Shown piece by piece: positions 1 to 10,823 of a stretch of DNA of 64,000 nucleotides; the first letter of the stretch is position 1; each line of letters begins with the position of its first letter. Made by a program: the position numbers and the translations under genes. Source of the stretch: Agarophyton chilense (taxonomy: Eukaryota; Rhodophyta; Florideophyceae; Gracilariales; Gracilariaceae). The stretch covers positions 1-64,000 of the forward strand of contig JARGXX010000020.1 in the NCBI GenBank assembly GCA_030374765.1, given 5' to 3'. The notes under the pieces were generated by a model. That model ran no database searches. It was not told where the DNA came from and worked only from the letters and a program-made list of their open reading frames with translations.

Positions 1-129
1 TCTCTCCATGGACCCAAATTGCCGTGTGTACACGGACCACGATGGAACGATTAGTCCGCAACGCTAGAATAGATCAAAGCGAGCAGGTGCTCACACCAAA
101 ATCGCTAAGGGAGCGCGTGATGCATATGC

Positions 130-1097
130 ATCATTACCCCGTGTCGCAGGACACCCGGGAGGACGAAGGATGTACGCCACGATGCGTCGACGCTATTACT
201 GGCCAAGTATGGCCGCCGATGTGTACCGTTTGGTCAACGAGTGTGACTCGTGTGTGAAGGAGAGGATTTCTCTTGTGAGAAAAAGCTCCTGATTGAAGCT
301 GTTCCCGGCGACCGCACCGATGGAAAAGTGTCGCGATCGACATCCTGGGGCCACTTCAGACTACGAGTAGAGGTAATCGTTACTTGCTGGTGATCTGTGA
401 CCGCTTCACAAAGCTGACGAATACCATCCCTTTGTCGAACACCGATGCGTTCGCAATTGAAAGGGCATTCTGCACCCATTGGGTGTTTGTCTACGGACCA
501 CCCGTCACTGTCCTGTCGAACAATGGATCTAACTTCGCCTCGAAGCTCTTTCAGAGCGCTTGCCAAATCCTTGGCATCAAGAACCTCTTCACGTCCACGT
601 ACCATCCGCAGACCAACGGTCAAGTCGAGAGGTCCAACCGAACCATGTTGTCTGCCTTGAGGCATTATGTTGCTGAGCATCAGCACAACTGGGACCTTTA
701 CAGCGATGCGCTGACCTTTGGGTACAATACACAAGTCCATTCTAGAACCGGCCATTCCCCGTTCGAGTTGGTACTCGCTAACGCCCCGGAGCCGCTGGCT
801 CTACAGAGACTCGGAACCCTAAAAGGGATGGCTCCTCGCGAGATTAAGATGCAGTTTTTGACACAGCTGCGTCAACTGCTGTCGCGCGCGACCGGTGCCT
901 TAACTAAAGCGCAGCAACGCTACAAGCAGCGATACGATGCTCGCGTCGTTGAGAAGCGGATGCCGGAACCCGGTACGTATGTGTACCTGCGGAGGCACTT
1001 AGACCCAAGGGAGCCAGAGGTTCCAGGTGAGAAGATCTCCCGTAAATTGAGACGAAAGGTCGTTGGACCTTACAAGGTCATCAGCGGTGACGAGTAA
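130..1097 (+). pseudogene. G1 integrase (zinc-binding region and catalytic core)
   Basis: The N-terminal zinc-binding region is visible around 150-260, with RYYWPSMAADVYRL followed by the CDSC pair. The RNase-H-fold core follows at 384-1097: an ICDRFTKLT start, the second-acidic-residue region GPPVTVLSNNGSNF, and the strongly conserved YHPQTNGQVERSNRT stretch. A basic C-terminal part ends in a VVGPYKVI motif typical of gypsy integrases. In the family this enzyme inserts element cDNA into the host genome. It is treated here as a fossil. Confidence 0.85.
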
Positions 1098-1145
1098 AAC
1101 CACACGGTTCTCATTGAGAACGAAAGACTCGAGGAGCGTCATAAC

Positions 1146-1454
1146 TTGGACCACGTAGTCATTGGGGCGTCTAAGCCGCCCGCAGTGACGGGAGATGACG
1201 AAAGCGTCATAGACAAGATAGTGGGTCATACCCAGGGAGCGGCGGAGGAACGCGAGTACAAAGTTCGGTGGCTCGGATATACAGCAGAGGAAGACACCTT
1301 CCACACCGCTGATAGCCTGCCGTGGAACCTCGTGGCTCGCTACTGCCAACGACGGAAGATCAGCGTCCCCGACCGGGATGAGATACTTCTGCGAGCTAAC
1401 CATGGCTCCACTCATGACCTAGTCGAGCCCGCTGAGGCAAACTCGCAAGTGTAA
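1146..1454 (+). pseudogene. G1 integrase chromodomain
   Basis: The sequence VIDKIVGHT, then YKVRWLGYTAEEDTFH, then LPWNLVARY matches the chromodomain pattern (beta strands with WxGY and the ED/T motif, then a C-terminal helix). In chromoviruses this module follows integrase and is thought to steer insertion to modified chromatin. It sits about 50 bases past the integrase body. A spacer of about 250 bases (1455-1707) without recognisable content separates it from the antisense ORF block. Confidence 0.8.
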
Positions 1455-1707
1455 ACACAACACATTCGCTAGATGGCTAACCTACTGGAATGATAGAGCA
1501 AAGGAGGCAAGCAGGTGTTCAAGGGAACGCATTTGTTTTATGAAAAGAAGGTTTGTACAGCTACACCTGAGATAATTCCTCCTCACTATCTAGGAGTTCG
1601 TCCCCAGGGGCCGTCGACGGCCCTGCAGGCATGGCAGTACTGCTGATATCAGGGATAGCCCCCGTAGTCGAAGTGGTTGGTGCGGCTACTGCAGCAGGTC
1701 CCGGCGT

Positions 1708-3379
1708 TCACGAAGGGTTGTTGGCCATCCTGGCATGGAGTTGAGCAAGGCTCGTCACCCCGTAGGCCTTGAGGGCATCCAGTAAAGCTGCAGCGGAGTT
1801 CTCTTTTGTAAGCTCACTTGGCAGTGTGGGCACCAATCCAAGTTTTGGCCGTTTAACCAACGATTGGTCGACCATGTCGACATCCTTCGGTTCGGAGGCT
1901 AGCTTCGCTAGTTGTTGGCGACGCCATTTTGCAAGGCGTACCGAGTTCGTCGAGTTCGACGAGGTAGATACACGGCCTACAGAGAGAGGAGCGATGAAGT
2001 CCGCCCGCGGATTCTCCACAACGAGGTTGCCTCCTTTGTCATGGATGACTAGGTATTGTTCTGGAATGTCCAGAGCCCAAAGGATTGGGTTGAAGACAAC
2101 CCAATCATAGCACGATGCACCGGAGTTGCTCCATCGTTGTGGGCAGGGCGCATTGCGCCACACATTCGGACGCGTGGCGTCGCAGGGAAGTCAGGAAACA
2201 CCACTTCTTTTGGAAGAGAAGACCACCAGGTCTTGTCGATAATTTCGAGTAGAGTCTCCAGACTCTTCGCTTCGGCGTTGCGTCGCTCGTCATCAGCCAG
2301 ATCGGGCTCGACGCCAGTGAGATTAAGATCTCTTATGTCCTTGCGTACCGGTGGAGGGATCCACCATAAGCGACACGCGCGGGCCTCATAGATGAGATGG
2401 CGTGCCACCGAGCAGGCTCATTCAGTGCGGAGCACTGTTTGGTATCCAAGATACGTGGTGAAGTATGAGCCACGGTAGACGACTACCGGCGGAATTTCGT
2501 TGAAGAACCCGTAGGGGACTTCAACTTCCTCCCACCACGATGGCAAAGGCCATGATATGTCGCGGATGACATCTTTCTGGAAGCAGTCGACCTCGACTTG
2601 GTGGTAGGCTACCAGAACCTGGTACTTATGTCGGCGCATGCGCTCGAATTGTCGCCAAGAATGTGGCGTGTACGTCATGATTTGGTCGAGCCAAGCGTCC
2701 ATCGGAGGTAGTAACCTTGCGACAAAGTCGCCTGACGCATGGTGCCTACAGGGGTCGAGGACCCAATTGGCTCCGTTGTCACGGATGACCGTCGGAGGCA
2801 GCACGCGGAGTATTTTCGGATTCCGTAGGATGCGCTCAATCTCCTCGGCACCCATGCCGTTGTGGACTTCCTCGAAGGTGGTCAGCCAGGGAATCCCCTC
2901 ATCATCCTCGCAGAGGTACGGGAAAGGCAAGCAAAGCTTGTGAACCAGAGGGCGGTCGTCCGCCCACTTTCAACCCTGTTCAGGAAGCTTTCGCGTAGCG
3001 TGCTCGCTACGTACGGTTCATCCGCCGGACGTCGGTAGAACTCAATGTCTACCCGGCCGATGAAGTCATCGGAAATTAAGCGGCGGAACGCGGCAAGACG
3101 CGCTCGTCGTTCGATTAGCAGCCGCAAGAAGTGACGGCGACCCCACACGGTCAGGTCTGATGAAGGATGGCTAGCCATCTCTCTGAAGGTGTATGAGCGG
3201 AAGCACTCTTCGATGTCTGCGACATCTCGTAGCCATGTGGCTACTTTCGCGAGTCCTATTGGGACTTCAGGACGGGACAAGGTTGTCTCTGAGGCCCAGC
3301 GAACCCGTTGAAGCGATCGATCGAAGAGCGGTTCGCGGTGGCCATCGCGGCGGCGCTTGCAGGGATCCGTTCTTATCAT
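1708..3379 (-). pseudogene. G1 antisense ORF (family shared with G2 and G3), unknown function
   Basis: A broken coding block runs opposite to pol, from just inside the 3' LTR towards the chromodomain. It matches no family I recognise. It shares landmarks with the blocks at 40099-42083 and 48930-50821: an HQV motif (YHQVEVD here, WHQVKFH in G2), then a PLP-rich stretch and VVYRGS (VAYRSS in G2). It also has a basic KRPKL patch near the C terminus (KKRARL in G2) and a terminal helix with LKAYGVTS (CRSFGITA in G2). The shared order of motifs is my reason for calling it a coding family. Its product would be roughly 550 residues. Confidence 0.55.
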
Positions 3380-3483
3380 ACTGTGCGCGGCACAGTTGAA
3401 GCAATATCAGCGATGCTGTGCTGTCTTGTGATCGGGATCACTCTTGGCTGTAGCGGGGACGCTACAAGCTGAGAAGGGGGTGA

Positions 3484-3884
3484 TGTGACGCAACGCGCCG
3501 GGCCCTTATTGAGGACAAGTAGCCACCCTCCTCCGACCTCCTTACACTAAGCAGTGACGACGCCGTAATAGCTGGCATACTGCCAGGATGGAATACCGTG
3601 CATGGCGCTAGGTGTCATACGTGTGGCAATGGCCGGCAGCTAGTTCGTGTGGTTGGCACCATACAGTGCTCTGCACTGCTGCCTTGTAATTTTTATTTGT
3701 ATTTATTAGTTGTAATCTATCGTAATGGCTAACTGCTAAGCGGCAGGCGGTACTTGAGCGCCGGGTCACCGGGGACTAGACCGAAGTAAAGTCCAAGAGG
3801 TGAGAGACGCCTCCCAACTACTAGTTCGTGTCTTGAGACTATAGGGTTATCAGACCTTCGTTCCCAGTCGACGCCGACAAGACA
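3484..3884 (+). repeat. G1 3' LTR (right end approximate)
   Basis: It begins TGTGACGCAACGCGCCGGGC right after the purine tract. It shares GCCGGGCCCT, an AT-rich block near 3690-3720 and a GAGCGCC segment with the minus-strand LTR at 39238-39684. It also resembles 47731-48060. The right end is uncertain because no second copy is in the window; a GCAGCAGT/ACTGCTGC hairpin lies at about 3886-3908. Confidence 0.6.
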
Positions 3885-4679
3885 GGCAGCAGTCTGATCA
3901 ACTGCTGCAGAGGTATCTCTCGCGTTTTAGCCTATCGAATATTCCCCGTCCAGTCCTTGCCCTCACGGCCATCGGTAGCCGCGTGGCGCATTGCACTTTC
4001 ACTCGGTCTATTGGACCGCTGGCAGTTCTACTGCCCGAGCAGATTGTAGACCCGTATCCGTTGGATACCGAAGTGTGGATCGGGAGCCTCGGATAAGTGA
4101 GTATCACTTCCAGGTGCAGCTGGTAAAGCCAGGCAGGCGCATTCGTCTGGGCGCTGGTTCAATCCCAGGGCTTGCCCTGCTTTGTTATCGTCACCCGTTG
4201 GGTGTGAGTGATTACCACTTTGTGGCGCCAGTCGGCATAGCCAAGCAGACGCTCTCGTCTGAGCGCTGGTACAATCTCAGGGCTTGCCCTGCTTTGTTAT
4301 CGCCATTCGTTGGGTGAAGTGGTTGGTGCGTCGTTGCCGACGCTAAGGTCGTGGCGCTCGTCCGGGCTCTGGTACAATCCCGGGGCTCGCCCCGGCTACT
4401 CGTCATACGCGGCGTATATCCAGGCCGATCACTTCGGTTCGTGTCGGATCGACACCACTCCGAGCACGTCTTCCGGACGCCAAGAGCTCCTGTGGAACGA
4501 TAGGAGTCTGTGTCTAGTCGACACTCCTCGCCTGTGAGACGACGCCTCTCTTGAGTCGTTGCGGACTCTAGGGCCAGATAGCCGACCCCGGCTTTCCAGG
4601 CTCTGCCTGTGCGTAGCTCTCGCCGGCCGCGGCTGGTCTCCCGAGTAGCGCATTGCGTTACAGGATGATTCGAACAGAA
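3885..4679. other. Non-coding stretch between G1 LTR and copia D
   Basis: No convincing ORF. It contains the tandem hairpin repeats described separately. It may be the untranslated leader of a gypsy element whose LTR is the one ending near 3884, cut by copia D, or simply flanking DNA. The junction to copia sequence is abrupt near 4680, where base composition also drops in GC. Confidence 0.4.
4117..4420 (+). repeat. Three imperfect tandem repeats, each with hairpins
   Basis: Repeat cores start at about 4133, 4248 and 4350, with a period of about 105-115 bases. Copies 1 and 2 contain CAGRCG-4 nt-CGTCTG hairpins. All three contain a second hairpin: CAGGG-CTTG-CCCTG in copies 1 and 2, and CGGGG-CTCG-CCCCG in copy 3. 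The A-T pair is replaced by G-C in copy 3, a compensatory change. A B-box-like GGTTCAATCCC precedes the second hairpin in copy 1 and is degraded in the others. Confidence 0.65.
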
Positions 4680-4696
4680 ATTCATCACATTTTCTA

Positions 4697-5020
4697 ATGG
4701 CCGAACAGAACGTAAATAAATCATCTGGAACTCGGTATATGGACTCTGGGGCATCATTTAACATGACAAACGACGAAAAATGGTTTACGGAAGGAACAGT
4801 CAAGAATATCAACTCTATAAGTATACGACTTGGAGATGGATCAAGCGTATTTTCCAACGCAGAAGGAGATCTTTCGATGGACATTTTTATTTATGGAAAG
4901 AAAAGCACTATTTCAGTTCATAATGTGCTTTATATTTCTGAAATCGCAATGAATATTATTTCTATTGGACAAATTGACGAACGTGGTCTCTCAGTTGAAT
5001 TCAAAAATGGATGGTGCTAG
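4697..5020 (+). pseudogene. Copia D protease region
   Basis: YMDSGASFNMT is the catalytic DSGA motif of the retropepsin in copia polyproteins. It is followed by the usual beta-rich stretch (VHNVLYISEIAMNIISIGQ matches the copia V.LVP....L.S). In the family it cleaves the polyprotein. Only the C-terminal neighbour of gag survives here. Confidence 0.75.
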
Positions 5021-5165
5021 GTAGTGTTAAAAAACACAAATGAAACTCTGCTTCAAGAATGGAAAGAAAACTAAACATACAGTTTCAGAAGCATGAGGAA
5101 ACACAGAGAAAACATTATGTGAATACCGCAAAATATCAAATGACTATGAACAGTGACACGCCAGA

Positions 5166-5705
5166 TTGGGACACGCTGGGGAAACAGTTTTAAAACAAAT
5201 TGTTTCAGAGAAAGCAGAAACCGGAATCCCTGAAGCTCTAAAGGACAAAATTAGTGACACATGCAAAGATTGCGTTATTGAAAGAATGGATTCAAAATCG
5301 TTTAAACCACTGGGAAAATATCACTGCAAAGACAAGCTAGAGCTGATCCGTACGAATCTTTTTGGATCAATGAGCACGGAATCGAAAGCAGGAAAATTTT
5401 ATTTTATAACATTCACGGATGACTACACCAGAAAAACATTTGTCTATTTTATGAAAAGCAAAGGTGAAACCACAGCAAAAATTACGGATTTCGTGACGAT
5501 GATCGAGAAAGAAACAGACATCTCTGTGAAACGGATTCGGAGCGACAGAGGTGGTGAGTATATTTCTGAAAAACTTCAGACATTTTTAAAGAGGAAAGGA
5601 ATTATTCAAGAGCTAACAGCAGCTCATCAGCCACAACAAAATGGAATTGCCGAGAGAATTAATCGAACCCTATGTGGAAAAGCTCGATGCATGCTGTACT
5701 ATTAA
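5166..5705 (+). pseudogene. Copia D integrase
   Basis: A pre-integrase part (GHAGETVLKQIV, CKDC) is followed by the core: LIRTNLFGSM for the first acidic region, ITFTDDYTRKTFVYFM, IRSDRGGEYIS for the second, and HQPQQNGIAERINRTL around the third. These are standard copia integrase landmarks. Confidence 0.8.
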
Positions 5706-6219
5706 GGTTTACCTAAACTATTTTGGGCAGAAACAGTTCAAACTGCAAATGCGTTAAGAAACTTTATGCCAACGAAAATTCTCGGAGACATGAGTCCTTT
5801 TGAAAAATGGTCTGGAAGCAAACCAAACATTTTTCATTTTCGCGTTTCTGGATGCAAAGAGTTTGTTTTAATTCCAAAAGACAATAGAAGGAAGTGGGAT
5901 CCAAAGGCCAAACTATGTACTTTTCTTGGATAATAAGGGAAGAATTACCGAATCATGGATGCTAAGACAAAGAGACTTGTCGTGAGTGCGAACGCTAAAT
6001 TTCAAGATATACCGGATACAAGGAATTTTGAGATTGAAGTAAGAACGGAAAAATATATTTAGAATCAGGAAGAAACACATCCAATATTATCGGAAAATAT
6101 TCAAGAACAACATGACGTTCACGAAGACAATGAAAAAATATTGACGCGGTTCCCAGAAGTTCAGAAAGAATCAGAACACGGCCTACATGTCTAACTTACG
6201 AACATGCTGATGAAAATGA

Positions 6220-7072
6220 GGGGACTTCACAAGGAGCAGCAATGATTCTGTCTAATGAGACAGAATCGAAAACATACAATGATGCAATAACAGGATCGGA
6301 CAAAAACAATTGGAAGATCGCAATGGAAAAAGAAACGACTTCTTTACAGGAAAACCAAACATGGAAACTTGTTTAAGTCTCACCGAAAATGAGAATATTT
6401 CCTCCAGGATTGGTATATAAAGTCAAGCAGAAATCTGGAAATCAAGACAGAATACTCAAAGCTCGGCTGGTATGCAGAGGGTATCAACAAGAATACGGAC
6501 TTGACTATTTCGAGACATACGCACCTGTTGTGAGAATGGAATTTCTTCGGACCATGCTAGCAGTTGCATTATAAACCAAAATGCACATATGTCAAATGGA
6601 TGGGAAGACTGCTCTCTTAAATGGAATAATTGAGGAAGAACTCTACATGTACCAACCTGAAGGTTATATTGATGCAGAAAATCCAACTCACGTATGCAAA
6701 CTTGAGAAATCAATTTATGGACTGAATCAGGCACCAAAAGCATGGTAAAAGGTAATTAGCAAAGTATTGGACAATATGAACTTTGAGAGATCCCATGGCG
6801 ACAGAGGGATCTTTATTGGAAATATTCACAGCAACATTATCTATATTGCACTATATGTAGATGATTTGGTGATGGCATGCTGTGATAAGGGTATTCTGGA
6901 TATGGTTAAAAATCAACTTAGCTCAACATTCAAAATGAAAGACCTAGGAAAAATTCATCATGTTTTGGGAATTGAAATTGATTGCAGCCGAGAGGAAGGA
7001 CATATGAAACTTGCAAAAACAAATTATACTAGAACGATTTTGAATCGATTCAATATCGAGTTGTGCAAATAA
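6220..7072 (+). pseudogene. Copia D reverse transcriptase
   Basis: Visible RT landmarks are KARLVCRGYQQEYGLDYFETYAPVV (6460-6530), the DGKTALLNGIIEEELYMYQPEG region, LYVDDLVMA with the catalytic YVDD box (about 6850-6880), and KMKDLGKIHHVLGIEI. These are the conserved blocks of the copia RT (RVT_2) domain. The copy is broken. Confidence 0.8.
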
Positions 7073-7177
7073 TTTAATACGCCCATGGAAACAAATATAA
7101 TTCTTCGAAAGAAAGATAATAAGGAAATGAATATTGAAAACATCCCGTACACAGAACTTCTCGGCTCCTTGATGTAA

Positions 7178-7812
7178 TTGATGCTGGGAACAAAACCAGA
7201 CTTGGCTTTTGCTATTGAGGTACTCAGCCAGTTTTTTGAAAATCATTCGATGGAGCATTGGAAAGCCTGCAAACGAATGTTGAGGTATGTCCAGGAAACC
7301 AAGGATTCCTTCTTGCTGTATACAAGAGATGAAACACCCAAATTAGCATTATACAGTGATGCAAGTTGGGGAAATACAGAAGAACGAAAATCTATCTCTG
7401 GATTTAGGACTTACTACGGAAAATGCCTTATATCATGGAGCAGCAAAATCAGAATACTGTTGCTCCGTCATTCACTGAAGCCGAACTAATAGCTCTATCT
7501 GAGACTGTGAAAGAAGGACAAGGAATTTAAAAAATATTGTATTACTTGGCATATGAAATTATCACCCATTTCAAAATCTTTGTTGACAATTGGTCTACGA
7601 TTGCTATATCTAAAAAGGAAGGCATTCATGGAAAGACCAAACATATATCTATAAGTTTTTTTTATGTTCAAAAATGCATGACGAATGGAGAGCTGGTTCT
7701 TGAGTACTGTCGAACAGAAGACAGGGCAGCTGATATTTTTACGAAGTCACTGAACAGAATCAAGCACTGGAATTTCATGAATATGCTTGGGTTAAGGCAG
7801 TTATCAAGTTGA
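7178..7812 (+). pseudogene. Copia D RNase H
   Basis: MLGTKPDLAFAIEVLSQF, KRMLRYVQETKDSFLLY, LYSDASWG and the C-terminal KHISISFFYVQ...RAADIFTKSL are the typical end of a copia polyprotein, where RNase H removes template RNA. It ends 8 bases before the 3' LTR. Confidence 0.8.
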
Positions 7813-7819
7813 GGGAGGG

Positions 7820-8433
7820 TGTTGTAGAAACCCCTAGAAGGTCTTAAGGAAACAACTAGAAACTCCTCTATGAATTAGAATTGTGTAGATGCATATAGCA
7901 ACTCGAGCTGTAATTGACCGGGTTGTTTTCCTCTTTCCAAGTATTTATAGGGCAGGCGCGACCGTGGAATTGCGTTGAGGAGGGCACGTTTGATAGGCCA
8001 CCCAATAAGCCCACCTCTTGAAACAATTGGTAAGGGTGAAGCCAAGGAAAGAAAGTAGTTCCGCGGGCTCAAATATCTCTCTATTATCGCACTGTTGGAG
8101 TGCTGATATCTGAGCGGGTCTTTGACGTCACACTGTTTGACCAGGGAGATATCAAATAGTGCCAGTGCAATAAACAGGTTTTCGATGTATCTCATAGGTT
8201 TACACATCCAGACACTTACTGGTACTGTAGTTATACTATCTGCACAACGCATCTGCCCAACGTATCTGCCCAACACATCTGCACGTACTGTGACCCGTCG
8301 AAGAGCTCTCTTAATTCTGAAGGGCACTGTAAGCTACTGGCAGCCAACGCGCGTCTTTCCTTTTAGTGCACCGCTGTACTGTAGGACTGTTGGAGTGTTA
8401 TCTATTCTACGAGATACGAAGATATCTGTCATA
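7820..8433 (+). repeat. Copia D 3' LTR (to the pogo insertion)
   Basis: It starts TGTTGTAGAAACC directly after the purine tract GAGGGAGGG (7811-7819). It contains four 13-bp units at 8238-8289 (ATCTGCACAACGC and variants). No second copy is in the window, so the right boundary is unknown. The pogo element may have inserted within it. Confidence 0.6.
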
Positions 8434-10445
8434 CAGTGTTCCCCCGCACATATCATCCCTCGCTGGAAGCATACCGCCGCAGGCAGCATACTTTTGCATG
8501 CAACCGTCAAAAAAGGGACCAATGTGAGCCGGAAACGTGATGTAATGCATAACGCCTACAATCATACCGTGCCGGGGTAAAAACCTGTTGTCTATTATAT
8601 TTTTGAATGTATTACCCCGCCAGATGCATAAAAATTCAAATCTGAAGCTATCCGTCCTCGTCTCTGGTTTGAAATTTAAATTTAAACGTTGAATAATGCA
8701 TCAGAAAGAACATCGTCTCTACCATTCCAAACTCACCACGCAATGGCTACACACCCAACACCGCCCTCCTACATCCTTTCACGCCACAGCGTCGTAGAAT
8801 GGGCCAGCCACTTACTGTGTTGCAGAAACATCGCATCATTGCTTAACATAACCGTCAACGCGCCCTGAAAGAACCGAGCACACAGCGTGTGCTGGCCTAT
8901 TGGGCCAAAACCACTTTCCGCCTCCAATAAGCACCCGACCAGTCCACCATATCTCGGCTATTGTCAGCCAAATCCGAGTTTTTCAACCTGCCACCAACAG
9001 CCAGCCCAAGGTTCAAAAGCCGTCGGACTCCCGCTGCGCCGCGACTTGAAGCAGCACTTTATTCTTGATTATCCGATCGCGTCCCCAATAAGGTGCAGAT
9101 ATACGATGTTATTCTACGCTTCCAAGCCAAAAAGCTTCAAAAAGAAGCCAATAAACATTTACCTTCCGATTAGCAGCTTAATCTCGAGTTTTCAAATGGA
9201 TGGCTCAACCGTTTTCAGAGAAAACACATCATCAAATTCGTCGTGTACATGGGGAGGCCATGAGCGCGGATGAATCGGGGCTCATCAACGCCTTGCCAGA
9301 AATCAAAGCAAAGGTTGCTGAATTTGGGCCGAGGAATGTATGGAGTGCTGATGATTTCAGTCTGTTCTTTTGACAACCGCCGAGCTGGCCCTTATAACAA
9401 AAACCTCCGTCGGGTTTTAAGAAAGACAAAACCCGTATCAATGTCTAAACATGCTGTAATTCTGATGGGTCTGAAAAGTTTTCGTTGATGATGATCAGAA
9501 ACGCGGTTTGTCTGCGTCTCTTTCGCCGCAAGTACTTGCATGAGATTGGCTTTGATTATCATTCCAACAAGAAGGCATGGATGAAGCAGGAGTTCTTCTT
9601 TGCTTAGCTGGGCGGTCTGGGTGCCTACGTGCGTCGCACACCGAATCGTAAAATTGTGTTGTTCATTGAAAACTGTTGGGCACACAATTCGCATGGCATG
9701 CTCTCTGAACTGTCAAATGTTGAAGTTTATGTTGTTCCTCCGAACACTACAAATCGAGTGGAGCCTTTTAACGCGGGGATAATCGGCAGTGAAGGCAGAG
9801 TACCGTCGGCGACAACTTTTTCGTGTGTTTGACAAAATAGACGCGGGGAAGAAGTCAATTTACCACATTGATATACTGACAGCAATGCGTTCTATAACTA
9901 AAAAGTGGGAAGGTTTGGCGGTGTCTTCAATTTTAAACTGTTTTAGGCATTGCTTGGAACAAAATGTTCTGGATAATGGAGATCACAAAAATGATGTACA
10001 GAGTAGTGTACACGAGTAAATCTTCAGAGATTTTAATGAACTTTTTGTAAGATTTACTAGGGTGGGCATAGAAAATTGCTGAAACCGGTGAAGGAGAATG
10101 AAGTTACTGAGGCTGTTTCTTTGAAGCATCAGGCAGCTTTTGTTGTAGGTATTGATTGCTGGAATAAAGATGCGACAGAGGATGAGAAAGAAGAGGAGCG
10201 TTATAGTGCAAGTGATGAGCTGTAAGCTATTACGATAGCAATATCTACAATGGAGCACTTGGGCACAATGAATAAAGCCATAGAAAGGGCACTGAGCGCC
10301 TGCCAGAGGGCATTGAGGTTTGAAAAAGACGCCTCGCTCCGTCAGGCGACAATTGTAGACCACTTCAGAAGCCGTAAACAATTCCCCCACTGCGAGCATA
10401 CGGAATAAGTTGACCACGTGGTATGCTATGTGCGGGGGAACAATG
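8434..10445 (+). mobile_element. pogo/Tigger-type DNA transposon, full length but dead
   Basis: The 19-bp terminal inverted repeats are CAGTGTTCCCCCGCACATA at 8434-8452 and, reverse-complemented, CATTGTTCCCCCGCACATA at 10427-10445, with one mismatch. Both ends are flanked by TA (8432-8433 and 10446-10447), the target duplication of the Tc1/mariner-pogo superfamily. The total of about 2.0 kb fits an autonomous pogo element with one transposase gene, which here is decayed. Confidence 0.88.
8799..10409 (+). pseudogene. pogo/Tigger-like DDE_1 transposase pseudogene
   Basis: Start chosen at MGQPLTVLQKHRIIA (8799), the first DNA-binding helix-turn-helix. Landmarks in order: QSTISRLLSAKSEFFNLPP; the CENP-B-like second HTH ending NLEFSNGWLNRFQRKH (about 9180-9230); GEAMSADESGL; NVWSADDFSLFF with the first catalytic D; KKDKTRINV, CCNSDGSEKF; FDYHSNKKAWM; IVLFIENCWAHN; and PNTTNRVEPFNAGI. 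The C-terminal SLRQATIVDHF tail ends at 10409. The second acidic residue reads E (usually D in LLLDNCPAH) and the third reads N in PFNAG (usually PLDAG). There are in-frame stops, for example TGA near 9373 and TAA near 10017, and at least one frameshift near 9600-9620. It once cut and joined DNA at TA sites; it cannot now. Confidence 0.88.
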
Positions 10446-10447
10446 TA

Positions 10448-10818
10448 CTCTATTTGTAACTTCTATGTAGGATTACACTTACTGTAATCCTGTCATATCA
10501 AGGCCAGTACGTCTGCTTACACTACCGCCGTCGCAGCTCCACTGTGCGCTGTGTGCAGTTCGTAGTTGCAGTTTTAATGTGTTACCCCTCGCCCATCTGG
10601 GAAGGCGGGGGTAAGGGGAACAGAAGTAAACGCTAGACCACACGGTCGTGTTCGCTTCTAACTAAGTCGCTGCGTGGTCTCTCCTATCGCCTTCGCTCTC
10701 ATCTTTCAGTCTCTACGCCAGGCTCGTCCTTCGCTGTAGCTTGGTCTGCAGTCAGCCTGACGTGCCCGCAGTGTCCAGCGACAGTATCTGAATCGACTTG
10801 TTGGGTTTCTTTTGTAAG
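10448..10818. other. Intergenic flank left of gypsy B
   Basis: No gene seen. It holds a 9-bp hairpin AGGATTACA/TGTAATCCT (10469-10491) and a C/G-rich imperfect inverted repeat at about 10582-10617. The first part may still be LTR of copia D beyond the pogo insertion. Confidence 0.5.
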
Positions 10819-10823
10819 TGAAG

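Larger units (their letters stand above)
1..3884 (+). mobile_element. Ty3/gypsy chromovirus G1, 3' part (cut by window edge)
   Basis: The left window edge cuts this element, so gag, protease and RT are not visible. In order it shows an integrase, a chromodomain, an opposite-strand ORF block, a purine-rich tract at about 3470-3483 and a 3' LTR beginning TGTGACGC at 3484. The purine tract directly before the LTR fixes the element on the plus strand, so the ORF at 1708-3379 is antisense to it. The element is degenerate, with several breaks. The end at 3884 is approximate, estimated from the related LTR at 39238-39684. Confidence 0.75.
4680..8433 (+). mobile_element. Ty1/copia element D, 5'-truncated, old
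   Basis: The order protease, integrase, RT, RNase H, purine tract, LTR is that of Ty1/copia. Gag and the 5' LTR are missing. The coding part is clearly more AT-rich than its neighbours. Several breaks are present, and it is a dead fossil. Its LTR runs up to the pogo insertion at 8434 and may continue beyond 10446. Confidence 0.8.

Noticed and set aside
4100-4180. tRNA gene suggested by GGTTCAATCCC and GGTAAAGC
   Set aside because: The acceptor stem does not pair. Better explained as part of the tandem hairpin repeat.
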